From: Nitriliruptoraceae bacterium
Lineage (GTDB): Bacteria > Actinomycetota > Nitriliruptoria > Nitriliruptorales > Nitriliruptoraceae
Assembly: GCA_007117945.1 (NCBI GenBank)
Contig: SKTN01000373.1
Location: 1 to 12,873, forward strand
Length of the DNA stretch: 12,873 nucleotides
Direction: 5' to 3'
The notes beneath the pieces were generated by a model. That model searched no databases and had not been told where the DNA came from. It worked only from the letters and a program-made list of their open reading frames with translations. Of the stretch, positions 5,665 through 12,788 are shown one piece after another. The translations under genes and the position numbers were made by a program. The stretch's first letter is position 1; each line of letters opens with the position of its first letter.

Positions 5665-6876
5665 TCAGAACATCACCGGGCTCCAGGGGCCCCGATCGAC
5701 GGCCATCAGCGCACCGAGCGCCGCCGCCGCGCCCGGGCGGTGCTCGGTGAGCCGCCGAGCAGCGGCCAGCACCGTCGGGTGCACGGTGGCGAACACCACC
5801 GATGCGAGGGCGTCGACGGGCAGGGTGATCTCCGGCTCCGCGGTGGTTGGTTCGCACACCGTCTCCTGGCCCACCTCGAGGTGCCAGCGCCCGTCGACAG
5901 GACCGGCCGGGTCGCGCACCTCGATGACGCACCTGCCCGTGGTGGTGTAGGCACGCTCGCGGAGCACGCGTGGCAGGTCCAGGATCCGCACGTAGAGCGG
6001 TGGACCGTCGGCGGCGTGCAGGGCCAGCGGATCGGTCACCAGGTGCGGCAGCACATCGTCGACCGGGCGGATCCAGGTGCGGATCCTCGTGGTCAGGTCG
6101 ATGTCGAGCAGGTGCTGCCACAGCGCGGCGTAGGCCTCCGGATCCGTGGCGAAGACCTCGCCCACGTGGACCTGACCGCTGGGCAGCAGCGCCTCCTCCG
6201 CGCCCTTGATGCGGTAGTGCGCGTACCCACGGCCCGGGACCTCCACCAGACGGCGCGCGGTGGCGCCGTCCCGCCAGCTCGGCGGGTCCGCGGCAACGGT
6301 GAGCTGCCACATACCGGGGCTGTTCCCGACGACCGCGCCGTGCTCGTCGCCGAGCCGGGCGTGCAGCGCCGGCCACGCCTCCAACGCCGCCTCGCTGGTG
6401 GTCTCCTCGACCAGGCGCACGTCGACGGGGTCACGGAAGTTGATGCGCAACCGCTCCGCGTCGTACGAGCGGTGTTGCGCAGCGACACCGAAGCCGTACC
6501 GGCCGTAGATGGCCGACTCGGAGGCGAACAGCGCCGCCAGGGGCTCCCCCTGCGCCTGCGCCTCCTCCAGGCAGGCACGCATCAGCTGGGTCAGCAACCC
6601 GCGGCGGCGCATCGTCTGTGCCACGCCCACCGCGGTGATGGCAGCCACCGGCAGGCGCGCGCCGCCGGTCAGGCTGATCTCCGTCTCGATCACGCCGAGG
6701 TTGGCGGCGACGCGGTCGCGGTGGTGGACCCACCAGGCGCGGTAGTCGGTGGCGAAGGCGTCGAGGTACGGCTGAACGTCCTCGGTCCCCTCCCCCTCGT
6801 AGAAGTGCCGGTTGACGGCACGGGCGAACTCCGGCAGGGCGTCGGTGGGCACGCGCTCCGGTCGCAGACTGTCCAT
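5665..6876 (-). CDS. Eis-type GNAT N-acetyltransferase (paralogue 1)
   Basis: Eis-family enzymes transfer acetyl groups from acetyl-CoA to amines; mycobacterial Eis acts on aminoglycosides and protein lysines, and the natural substrates of most members are unknown. This 403-residue protein has the usual three-part layout. The N-terminal GNAT domain carries TAVGVAQTMRRRGLLT (81-96), whose RRRGLL is the acetyl-CoA pyrophosphate loop. EPLAALFASESAIYGRYGFG (111-130) includes Tyr124 in the place of the Eis catalytic tyrosine. A second GNAT-like domain and a C-terminal SCP2-like domain follow. The chain ends in Met-Phe, and in Eis the C-terminal carboxylate is the general base. The ATG at 6876 has GAGG eight bases upstream. 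The neighbouring gene 7111-8313 is a clear paralogue. Family is sure; acceptor substrate is unknown and resistance activity should not be assumed. Confidence 0.9.
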   Translation of the reverse strand: MDSLRPERVPTDALPEFARAVNRHFYEGEGTEDVQPYLDAFATDYRAWWVHHRDRVAANLGVIETEISLTGGARLPVAAITAVGVAQTMRRRGLLTQLMRACLEEAQAQGEPLAALFASESAIYGRYGFGVAAQHRSYDAERLRINFRDPVDVRLVEETTSEAALEAWPALHARLGDEHGAVVGNSPGMWQLTVAADPPSWRDGATARRLVEVPGRGYAHYRIKGAEEALLPSGQVHVGEVFATDPEAYAALWQHLLDIDLTTRIRTWIRPVDDVLPHLVTDPLALHAADGPPLYVRILDLPRVLRERAYTTTGRCVIEVRDPAGPVDGRWHLEVGQETVCEPTTAEPEITLPVDALASVVFATVHPTVLAAARRLTEHRPGAAAALGALMAVDRGPWSPVMF

Positions 6877-6947
6877 GGGGCGTTCCTCGGGGTGATCCTG
6901 GTCATCGCAGGGTGCGGGGTGGTGGGGGCTGGTCGGCAGTTGTGCGG

Positions 6948-6980
6948 CGGCGGGTGGCGGGGCGGCGGGTGGCGGGGCGG
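6948..6980. repeat. 15-bp direct repeat in the leader of acetyltransferase 1
   Basis: CGGCGGGTGGCGGGG occurs at 6948-6962 and again exactly at 6963-6977, followed by a further CGG. It sits 70-100 bases upstream of the acetyltransferase 1 start. On the transcribed minus strand the region from about 6987 to 6910 is C-rich and G-poor, like the dodecin leader. The remainder of this 234-base gap holds the palindromic element at 7019-7055 and no recognisable gene. Confidence 0.7.
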
Positions 6981-7018
6981 TTGGCCAACGACGGCCCGCC
7001 GGCCCCAGCCGCGTTGCA

Positions 7019-7055
7019 TGCAGCGTTCCGACCGCTACGACGTCGCTTCGCTGCA
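7019..7055. repeat. Dispersed palindromic element, copy A
   Basis: TGCAGCG (7019-7025) and CGCTGCA (7049-7055) form an inverted repeat 23 bases apart. The copy at 12789-12833 has the same arms, the same 23-base spacing and shared interior bases (CCGAC after the left arm, GTC before the right arm). On the minus strand the shared pattern is GTGCAGCGA-N-G-N-GAC and, later, GTCGG-NN-CGCTGCA. It lies 56-92 bases beyond the stop of acetyltransferase 2. It could be a REP-like hairpin or a protein-binding site. Confidence 0.6.
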
Positions 7056-7110
7056 CAGCACCGGCCACGACGCTGCGCACCGCGAGGCCGCGCACCCCGC
7101 GCCGCGCGTA

Positions 7111-8313
7111 TCAGAACATGAAGCCGTGCCACGGCGCCACCTCAGCGGCCAGCATCCGGTCGAGCCGCGCGGCGGCGCCCACGCGCTGTTGGGCGAGTCG
7201 CCCCGCCGCCAGCAGCTGGGTCGCTCGGACCCCACCGAGGAACACGGTGCCCAGGGCCTCGATGTCCAGGGCGAGGTCCGGCGCCGCCTCGGTGCGGGTA
7301 CAGCTGCCCACCCCACCCGAGGCGGCCAGGGCCCAGCTGCCCGCCTGGTCGGGGAACTGGCGGTCCTCCACGGCGAGCACGAGCCGGTCGTCGGCGGCGT
7401 AGGACCGGGCCTCCAGCGCCGCCGCAAGGTCCACCAGGCGCAGCTGCAGGGGCCAGTCGACGCCCACCTCGGCCCGTCCCTGGTCGACCAGCATCGCCAA
7501 CAGGGGGTCGTCCACCGGCCGACGGCCCGCCACCGTGCGCGAGGCGAGATCGACGTCGGTCACGAACCGCCACAGTGCCGCCGTGGCCTCGGGGTCGGTG
7601 GCCACCAGCTCCTCGACCCTCACCGTGCCCGTGGGGCCGGCGTCGGACCAGTCCGGCTCGAGGTGGTGGATCGCGTACCCACGGCCCGGCAGCAGCGCGA
7701 TCTGGCGCGGTGGCCCCTCCCCCGGCCTCGGTGCCACGGTCGAGGGCCAGAACCGCTCGGGGCGGTGGATCCCGCCCGGGCGCTGCCGGGTCGCCGCCGC
7801 GTGCAGCGGCGGGAGGGCCTGCTCCGCCGCCTGGTGATCGATGAGGCGCACCTCGCCGAGGGGGCCGGCGGTGCGCAGGGCCCCGTGGGCGCGTTGGAGG
7901 GTGATCTGCACCGTGCGGGCCGCCGGGCCGAAACCGAAGCGCCCGTAGATCGGCATCTCCGAGGCCCACAGCGCGGCCACCGGCTCCCCGCGGTGCCGGG
8001 CGTCGCGCAGGAGCTCCTCCATCAGCGTCGTGAGCAGACCACGGCGACGGTGGTCGCCACGCACGGCCACCCTGCAGATCCCCGCACAGCCGAGCTCGGT
8101 GCCACCGGGCACCTGTATGCGGAAGCTGTAGGCACCGGCGGTGGCGGCCAGCCCACCGTGCGGGTCGACGGCGACCAGGGTGCGCTCCACCTCGGTGCGT
8201 GCGGCGACCCGTGCGAGGTCGTCAGCCGAGGGCGCCCCGCCGAAGGTCGCGCGGAACAGCCGGACGGCGGGCTCCAGCTCCCCCTCGGCCAGGCGGCGCA
8301 CCTCCACGGTCAT
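7111..8313 (-). CDS. Eis-type GNAT N-acetyltransferase (paralogue 2)
   Basis: The 400-residue protein shares the whole architecture of its neighbour at 5665-6876. It has VAVRGDHRRRGLLTTLM (82-98) with the acetyl-CoA loop, then EPVAALWASEMPIYGRFGFG (110-129) with Tyr123 as the likely general acid. A central segment, LLPGRGYAIHH, then EELVATDPEATAALW, is also found in the paralogue, followed by an SCP2-like C-terminal domain. It ends Gly-Phe-Met-Phe, keeping the C-terminal carboxylate that Eis uses as general base. The ATG at 8313 lies four bases past the stop of the upstream alpha/beta hydrolase gene, so the two are almost certainly co-transcribed and translationally coupled. The TGAGG at the junction doubles as part of the ribosome site. 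Acceptor substrate is unknown. The N-terminal domain is more canonical than that of paralogue 1. Confidence 0.92.
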   Translation of the reverse strand: MTVEVRRLAEGELEPAVRLFRATFGGAPSADDLARVAARTEVERTLVAVDPHGGLAATAGAYSFRIQVPGGTELGCAGICRVAVRGDHRRRGLLTTLMEELLRDARHRGEPVAALWASEMPIYGRFGFGPAARTVQITLQRAHGALRTAGPLGEVRLIDHQAAEQALPPLHAAATRQRPGGIHRPERFWPSTVAPRPGEGPPRQIALLPGRGYAIHHLEPDWSDAGPTGTVRVEELVATDPEATAALWRFVTDVDLASRTVAGRRPVDDPLLAMLVDQGRAEVGVDWPLQLRLVDLAAALEARSYAADDRLVLAVEDRQFPDQAGSWALAASGGVGSCTRTEAAPDLALDIEALGTVFLGGVRATQLLAAGRLAQQRVGAAARLDRMLAAEVAPWHGFMF

Positions 8314-8317
8314 GGCC

Positions 8318-9334
8318 TCATCCCTGGGCCGAGGTGTGCCGACGGAGGAAGCCGCCGATCTCCGCCAGCGCGTCGCGGGACTCCGGCAGGCCGGGGAAGG
8401 CCTGGAACACGTGCCACAGCCCCGGGTAGATGCCGTAGGAGGCGTCCACGCCCGCCTCGCGCGCCCGGGCGGTGAAGCGCACGGTGTCGTCACGCAGGAT
8501 CTCGTCACCGCCGACCTGGAGCAGCATCGGCGGGAAGCGGCTGAGGTCCGCGTACAGGGGGGACACCTCCGGGTGGTCCAGGGGCGCGTCACCGGCGTAG
8601 GCACGCGCAGCCGGGTCGTTCATGGCCGCGGACAGCCACGGGTCGACGCCGTCCAACTCCATCATCGACCTTCCGGTGCCGGCGAGATCCAACCAGGGGG
8701 ACATCCCGACGTAGGCGGCCGGGAGTCGTTCGCCGGCGTCCCGCAGCCGTACCAGCAGGGCGGCGCCGAGCCCTCCTCCCGCGGAGTCTCCCGTCAGCGT
8801 GAGCCGGCCCGGCGCGACCCCGACCGTCCCGGCCAGCCAGCGCCACGTCGCCTCCGCGTCGTCGAGCGCCGCCGGGTAGGGGTGCTCGGGGGCGAGGCGG
8901 TAGTCGGGCAGGATCACGGCGGCGTCAACGGTGCGGGCGATGGCCGCGGCCAGCCCGCGGTGGGTGGTGGGCGAGAACAGGATGTAGGCCCCGCCGTGCA
9001 GGTGCACGACGACGCGGGGGGCTGCGGCGAGCCACTCGGCCTGGGCCGTGCGCCCGGTCGGCACCGACCCCAGCCGGCGGGGTGCCACCACCAGGCCGGG
9101 GACGGGGGCACCGGCGAGCGCCACCACCTCGATGTCGCTGCCCACGGGCGCACGGGACAGGGTCCGCTCGGTGGCATCGCGCAGTTGCAGGGCGTAGGCC
9201 TCGAGCTCAGGGCGCGGGGCGTCCGGGGCGGGGGTCCCGCCCCCACCGAAACGGCGCATCGCGCGCAACGCGACGACGAAGACGCGCTTGACCGTGCGGG
9301 CGCGCAGTGAAGGGCCAGGTCGGGTGCGCGTCAC
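8318..9334 (-). CDS. Alpha/beta hydrolase, hormone-sensitive lipase (family IV) type
   Basis: The 338-residue protein is a serine ester hydrolase of the HSL-like family, usually active on short to medium acyl esters. The oxyanion-hole motif HLHGGAY (112-117, His113-Gly114-Gly115) is followed by the typical YRLAPEHPYPAALDDA (145-160). The nucleophile motif GDSAGGG (182-188) puts the serine at 184. GGDEILRDD (275-283) supplies Asp277, and LWHVF (306-310) supplies His308, completing the triad. The N-terminal 60 residues form the cap-like region. The GTG at 9334 gives the full family length but has only a weak Shine-Dalgarno (GGTGG). An ATG at codon 26 is possible but also lacks a good site. The stop is four bases from the acetyltransferase 2 start, so the pair form an operon; a joint acylation/deacylation role is conceivable but unproven. 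Confidence 0.9.
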   Translation of the reverse strand: MTRTRPGPSLRARTVKRVFVVALRAMRRFGGGGTPAPDAPRPELEAYALQLRDATERTLSRAPVGSDIEVVALAGAPVPGLVVAPRRLGSVPTGRTAQAEWLAAAPRVVVHLHGGAYILFSPTTHRGLAAAIARTVDAAVILPDYRLAPEHPYPAALDDAEATWRWLAGTVGVAPGRLTLTGDSAGGGLGAALLVRLRDAGERLPAAYVGMSPWLDLAGTGRSMMELDGVDPWLSAAMNDPAARAYAGDAPLDHPEVSPLYADLSRFPPMLLQVGGDEILRDDTVRFTARAREAGVDASYGIYPGLWHVFQAFPGLPESRDALAEIGGFLRRHTSAQG

Positions 9335-9367
9335 GACGTGGGTGCCACCGGGGTGCGTCGCGGACCG

Positions 9368-9399
9368 CCGGGGTCCCCCCGCAAGACGGGGTCCCCCGG
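9368..9399 (-). terminator. Candidate terminator hairpin after ilvE
   Basis: Outer arms CCGGGG (9368-9373) and CCCCGG (9394-9399) and inner arms CCCCG (9377-9381) and CGGGG (9387-9391) stack on each other with a small internal loop and a 5-base end loop. The structure lies in the 100-base gap between ilvE and the hydrolase gene. There is no T-run, as is common in high-GC actinobacteria. It probably separates the ilvE and hydrolase transcripts. Confidence 0.45.
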
Positions 9400-9434
9400 C
9401 CCGACGGCTGGACGACGGTGCACGCAGCCTCCAC

Positions 9435-10364
9435 TCACGAGGCCACCACGTGGAGCCAGTCGCGGTAGGCGGGCACCCGGCCGCGTACGGCGTCCAGGAA
9501 GGTGGTCTGCACCGCCTCGGTCACGGGCCCGCGGTCGCCGAGGTCGTAGCCGGCGATCTCGCGCACCGGCGTGAGTTCCGCGGCGGTGCCGGTGAGGAAC
9601 AGCTCGTCAGCGAGGTAGAGGTCGCTGCGCACCAGGGAGGTCTCCACCACCTCGTAACCGAGGTCGCGTGCGATCCGGATGACGGCCGCGCGGGTGATCC
9701 CCGCCAGGGGGCCGTCATGCAGGGGCGGGGTACGGATCACGCCATCGGTGACGCAGAACAGGTTCTCGCCCGTGCCCTCGGCGACGAAACCGTCCTCGGA
9801 GAGCATGATCGCCTCGTCGTAGCCGGCGCGGATCGCCTCGACCTTGGCCAGCGAGGAGTTGAGGTACTGCCCGTTGGCCTTGCCGGCGGGCGGGATCGTG
9901 TTCTTGCCGATGCGGCGGAAGCTGGAGAGCATGACCCGTACCCCGGCGATCAGGGCGTCCTCACCGAGGTAGCTGCCCCACTCCCAGGTGGCGATAGCGG
10001 CACGGGGCGTGCTGGGTAGGGGGTTGAGGCCGATCTCCCCGTAGCCGAGGTAGATCGTCGGCCGCACGTAGCAGCCGGCGGTGTGGCCGTTGACGCGGAT
10101 CAGCTCCTCGACCACCTCGACGAGGTCGGCGACGGTGTGGGTGATCTCGTCCAGCGGCGGATAGAGCCGGGCGGAGCGCAGCAGGCGCTCGAGGTGGGGG
10201 CGCAGCTGGAAGACCGCGGGTCCCTCATCGGTGGGGTAGGCGCGGATCCCCTCGAAGACGCCGTAGCCGTAGTGCAGGGTGGGGGTCAGCACGTGGACGG
10301 TCGCCTCGTCCCAGTCGACGAACTCGCCGTCCATCCAGATCTTGTCGGCCTTCGGGAAGGGCAT
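9435..10364 (-). CDS. ilvE: Branched-chain amino acid aminotransferase
   Basis: IlvE is a fold-type IV PLP enzyme that interconverts leucine, isoleucine and valine with their 2-oxo acids, using glutamate/2-oxoglutarate. The 309-residue product has the normal length of the short bacterial form (E. coli-like). Visible features are HYGYGVFEGIRAY (31-43), the PLP-binding lysine Lys162 in AGKANGQYLNSS, the pyridine-nitrogen glutamate Glu196 in AEGTGENLF, and the phosphate-binding LAGITRAAVI loop (220-229) with a later TGTAAELTPV segment. The ATG at 10364 has GGAGG at 10372-10376, seven bases upstream. It follows leuB after 118 bases; that gap holds a 6-bp hairpin (10434-10451) of doubtful meaning. 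With LeuB and CimA it supplies the last step of leucine and isoleucine synthesis. D-amino acid aminotransferase or ADC lyase, in the same superfamily, are less likely given length and context. Confidence 0.96.
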   Translation of the reverse strand: MPFPKADKIWMDGEFVDWDEATVHVLTPTLHYGYGVFEGIRAYPTDEGPAVFQLRPHLERLLRSARLYPPLDEITHTVADLVEVVEELIRVNGHTAGCYVRPTIYLGYGEIGLNPLPSTPRAAIATWEWGSYLGEDALIAGVRVMLSSFRRIGKNTIPPAGKANGQYLNSSLAKVEAIRAGYDEAIMLSEDGFVAEGTGENLFCVTDGVIRTPPLHDGPLAGITRAAVIRIARDLGYEVVETSLVRSDLYLADELFLTGTAAELTPVREIAGYDLGDRGPVTEAVQTTFLDAVRGRVPAYRDWLHVVAS

Positions 10365-10482
10365 GGGATCGCCTCCGAGGTGGGTCGCTACCGCACCGGG
10401 TCGCTGCGGCGTGTGGCCTGTGCCGCGCAGGGTGGCCGCCGCGGAGCGGCCGCTGGCCCGCGACGTCAGGGCCGCCGCCGGC

Positions 10483-11547
10483 TCAGTCCTGCTGCACGAG
10501 CTCGACCAGCCGGTCCCCGACGTCGGCGGTCGAGTATCGCAAACCATCGGGCACCCGGCCGGCGCGCTCGGTCAGCAAGTCACCCACCGCCCGGTCGACC
10601 CGCCGGGCAGCCCGCTGCTGCCCGAGGAAATCGAGCAACTGCCCGAGGCTGAGCACCGCCGCAACCGGGTCCGCACGCCCGCTGCCCGCGATGTCGGGCG
10701 CGGAGCCGTGGACCGGCTCGAACATCGACGGCGCGCGACGGGTCGGGTCGAGGTTGGCGGAGGCCGCCAGGCCGATCCCGCCCTGCACCGCCGCGCCGAG
10801 GTCGGTGATGATGTCGCCGAAGAGGTTCTCGGTGACCACCACGTCGAAGCGCGCCGGGTCCTGCACGAGGTAGAGGCAGGCGGCGTCGACGTGGACGTAG
10901 TCACGCTCGATGTCGCTGAACTCCGCGTCGCCGAGCTCCTCGAAGGTGCGCATCCACAGCGCACCCGCGTAGGTCAGCACGTTGGTCTTGTGCACCAGCG
11001 TGAGGTGACCGCGACGGCGGCGGGCCTGCTCGAAGGCGTAGCGCACGCACCGCTCCACACCATGGCGGGTGTTGACGCTCTCCTGGGTGGCGACCTCGTG
11101 GGGCGTGCCGCCGTACAGGGTGCCACCGGCGCCGGCGTAGACCGACTCCGTGTTCTCCCGGATCACCAGCAGGTCGCAGTCGGCGGGGGTGAGCCCGCTG
11201 ATCGGCGAGGTCACCCCGGGGTAGAGCTTGACGGGGCGCAGGTTGATGTACTGGTCGAAGGCGAAGCGGAGCCGCAGCAGCAGACCGCGCTCGATCACGC
11301 CGGGCGGCACGGCAGGGGTCCCCACCGCACCGAGGTAGATGGCATCGAAGGTGCGCAGCTCCTCCAGGGTGCGCTCCGAGAGCACCTCGCCGGTGTCGAG
11401 ATAGCGGCGACCACCGAGGTCGTAGGCCACCCGTTCGGTGGTGAAACCCTCGAGTCGCTCGAGGGCGTCGAGGACCTTGCCGCCCTCGGCGAGCACCTCG
11501 GGTCCGATGCCGTCGCCGCCGAGCCAGGCGATGCGGTGGTCTGCCAC
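10483..11547 (-). CDS. leuB: 3-isopropylmalate dehydrogenase
   Basis: LeuB oxidatively decarboxylates 3-isopropylmalate to 2-oxoisocaproate with NAD+ and Mg2+. In organisms using the citramalate route it also oxidises beta-methylmalate to 2-oxobutyrate. The 354-residue product shows WLGGDGIGPEV (8-18), NLRPVKLYPG (102-111) and IRENTESVYAG (129-139) with Arg130 and Tyr137. The catalytic Lys187 lies in HKTNVLTYAG; metal ligand Asp221 is in HVDAAC and others in ENLFGDIITD (240-249). The NAD-binding EPVHGSAPDIAG (277-288) follows. The GTG at 11547 has AGGAG five bases upstream; the frame runs to another GTG at 11577 but without a good site. Asp and tartrate dehydrogenase relatives share the fold, so assignment rests on neighbours ilvE and cimA. 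It diverges from the Pro/Gly-rich membrane protein gene. Confidence 0.93.
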   Translation of the reverse strand: MADHRIAWLGGDGIGPEVLAEGGKVLDALERLEGFTTERVAYDLGGRRYLDTGEVLSERTLEELRTFDAIYLGAVGTPAVPPGVIERGLLLRLRFAFDQYINLRPVKLYPGVTSPISGLTPADCDLLVIRENTESVYAGAGGTLYGGTPHEVATQESVNTRHGVERCVRYAFEQARRRRGHLTLVHKTNVLTYAGALWMRTFEELGDAEFSDIERDYVHVDAACLYLVQDPARFDVVVTENLFGDIITDLGAAVQGGIGLAASANLDPTRRAPSMFEPVHGSAPDIAGSGRADPVAAVLSLGQLLDFLGQQRAARRVDRAVGDLLTERAGRVPDGLRYSTADVGDRLVELVQQD

Positions 11548-11585
11548 GGGTGCTCCTGTTCGTGAGGTGAGCAGCACGGCGCGTC

Positions 11586-11591
11586 AGGCTA
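11586..11591 (-). promoter_or_regulatory. Candidate -10 hexamer (TAGCCT) for leuB
   Basis: On the minus strand TAGCCT fits TAnnnT and would start transcription about 32 bases before the leuB GTG. No convincing -35 is visible. It is a one-base variant of the TAGCGT hexamer that faces the other way, 46 bases further on in the same 152-base divergent gap. Confidence 0.3.
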
Positions 11592-11636
11592 GTACGGGGT
11601 AGGTGACGGACCCTGTGCGCAGCGGTGGACGCTTGC

Positions 11637-11642
11637 TAGCGT
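11637..11642 (+). promoter_or_regulatory. Candidate -10 hexamer (TAGCGT) for the Pro/Gly-rich membrane protein
   Basis: TAGCGT, preceded by TTGC, fits the TAnnnT pattern and gives a leader of about 50 bases before the GTG at 11700. No clear -35 lies 16-18 bases upstream. It belongs to the same recurring hexamer group as the candidates at 1716-1721 and 5623-5628. Confidence 0.3.
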
Positions 11643-11699
11643 CCCGCCGGACTCGTCGAACTCGTCCGCATCACCGTCGATCCCGAGGGGGTACGACCC

Positions 11700-12620
11700 G
11701 TGAGCAACACCCCGCAGCCACCACCACCCGGCGGTCCCGGAGGGCCGCCCCCCGGAGGGCCACCGTCAGGAGGCCAGGGTGGACCACCGCCGGGAGGCCC
11801 CGGTGGACCGCCGCCCGGGGGTCCGGGCGGCCCACCGCCTGGCGGTCCCCCGCCCGGGGGTCCCGGTGGACCGCCTCCGGGAGGCTTCCCACCCGCCGGC
11901 GGCGGGGGCCAGGGCGCGACCGGTCAGGAGCCCTACTCCATCGGCAACGCCTTCAACTACGGATGGACGAAGTTCCAGCAGAACCTCGGCCCGATCCTGC
12001 TGGGGCTGATCGCCTACATCGTCGTCGTCGTCATCGTGACCTTCCTCTGGTCGCTGATCACGGGCGCGATCTTCCTGCCCTCCGCGGAGCAGCAGGTCGA
12101 GGCGATGGTCACGGGTCAGGGCGCCGGCTTCGGCTTCTTCGGGGCCCTGCTGTACGCCGGCTTCACCGGGGTCATCGGGTTTCTGGGCTTCGTGATCATC
12201 CAGGCCGCGGTCGTGCGGGCCGCCCTGGCGCTGACCCGTGGCGAGCAGATCGAACTGGGCACGCTGTTCAAGTTCGACAACCTCCCGCAACTGCTCATCG
12301 GGGCCCTGATCGTGGCGGTGCTCACGGGTATCGGGACGATCCTGTGCTACGTGCCCGCGCTGATCGTGAGCTTCTTCACCCAGTTCTACGTCCACTTCCT
12401 CATCGATCAGAACATGACCGGCGTGGACGCCATCAAGGCGAGCTTCTCCTTCGTCAACCAGAACCTCGGCACGCTGATCGGGTTCTTCCTCGCGTCGGTC
12501 GTGGCCTACTTCATCGGTGGTCTCCTCTGCGGCATCGGGCTGCTGGTCGCGCTGCCCGTGGTGTTCATCGCCCAGGCCTACACCTACCGCCGCCTGCGTG
12601 GCGAGCCCGTGGCCGCCTGA
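11700..12620 (+). CDS. Proline/glycine-rich polytopic membrane protein
   Basis: The 306-residue protein has two parts. Residues 1-70 are almost only Pro and Gly, in PPGGPGGPP-type repeats. From about 97 to 296 there are five or six hydrophobic segments (near 97-118, 145-172, 198-236, 258-278 and 280-296). Between them lie short polar loops such as TRGEQIELGTLFKFDNL (179-195) and TGVDAIKASFSFVNQNLG (240-257). No signal peptide is seen, so the Pro/Gly tail is presumably cytoplasmic. This layout matches the actinobacterial 'proline and glycine rich transmembrane protein' group (Rv2560-like), related to membrane domains of unknown function. I know of no established activity. The GTG at 11700 has a GAGGGGG stretch beginning at 11685 and starts the Pro/Gly tail. 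It is divergent from leuB and followed by a strong hairpin, so it is probably monocistronic. Confidence 0.88.
   Translation: MSNTPQPPPPGGPGGPPPGGPPSGGQGGPPPGGPGGPPPGGPGGPPPGGPPPGGPGGPPPGGFPPAGGGGQGATGQEPYSIGNAFNYGWTKFQQNLGPILLGLIAYIVVVVIVTFLWSLITGAIFLPSAEQQVEAMVTGQGAGFGFFGALLYAGFTGVIGFLGFVIIQAAVVRAALALTRGEQIELGTLFKFDNLPQLLIGALIVAVLTGIGTILCYVPALIVSFFTQFYVHFLIDQNMTGVDAIKASFSFVNQNLGTLIGFFLASVVAYFIGGLLCGIGLLVALPVVFIAQAYTYRRLRGEPVAA
11713..11905 (+). repeat. In-frame Pro/Gly codon repeat
   Basis: The 5' part of the membrane protein gene consists of degenerate repeats of CCNCCNGGNGG triplets encoding PPGGPGG-like units. Copies vary at third positions (for example GGTGGACCGCC, GGCGGCCCACC and GGAGGGCCGCC). 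This suggests selection on the protein rather than fresh slippage, although in-frame copy-number change is likely between strains. Confidence 0.85.
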
Positions 12621-12670
12621 GCCCGGTACGGACCGTCGGGGCGGATCGCCGCTCGGACGGACAGCACCCT

Positions 12671-12702
12671 CGGTCGGGGGCCGCTTCGGCGGCCCCCGAC
12701 CG
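12671..12702 (+). terminator. Strong UUCG-loop hairpin, likely transcription terminator
   Basis: CGGTCGGGGGCCGC (12671-12684) and GCGGCCCCCGACCG (12689-12702) form a perfect 14-bp stem closed by TTCG, the very stable UUCG tetraloop. It lies 50 bases past the stop of the membrane protein gene. No T-run follows, so it is a U-tract-less hairpin as often seen in actinobacteria. It could also stop transcription coming from the right. Confidence 0.8.
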
Positions 12703-12788
12703 CTGCGTGCGCCGCGGGGCGGGGGCATCGGGACGCCGAGGGAACCTCCGCCGCCGGCCGCCGGCGCCGCGGGTGCCACGCGCTCAGC

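Noticed and set aside
5557..8475. A 972-codon open frame on the plus strand across both acetyltransferase genes.
   Set aside because: It is antisense to two well-recognised GNAT proteins, consists mostly of Arg, Gly, His and Pro, and matches no family. It is a codon-bias shadow, as are similar long frames at 88-1611, 3255-5249 and 10279-11565.
10384..10389. TAGCGA on the minus strand upstream of ilvE as a -10 element.
   Set aside because: Transcription would start about 13 bases before the ATG, leaving no room for a leader with the GGAGG site, and the last base does not fit TAnnnT.
10365..10482. A T-box, riboswitch or leader peptide between leuB and ilvE.
   Set aside because: I found no short ORF with control codons, no T-box consensus and only a weak 6-bp hairpin at 10434-10451.
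11548..11577. A longer LeuB starting at the GTG at 11577.
   Set aside because: It adds ten residues not typical of the family and lacks a good ribosome site, while the GTG at 11547 has AGGAG at five bases.
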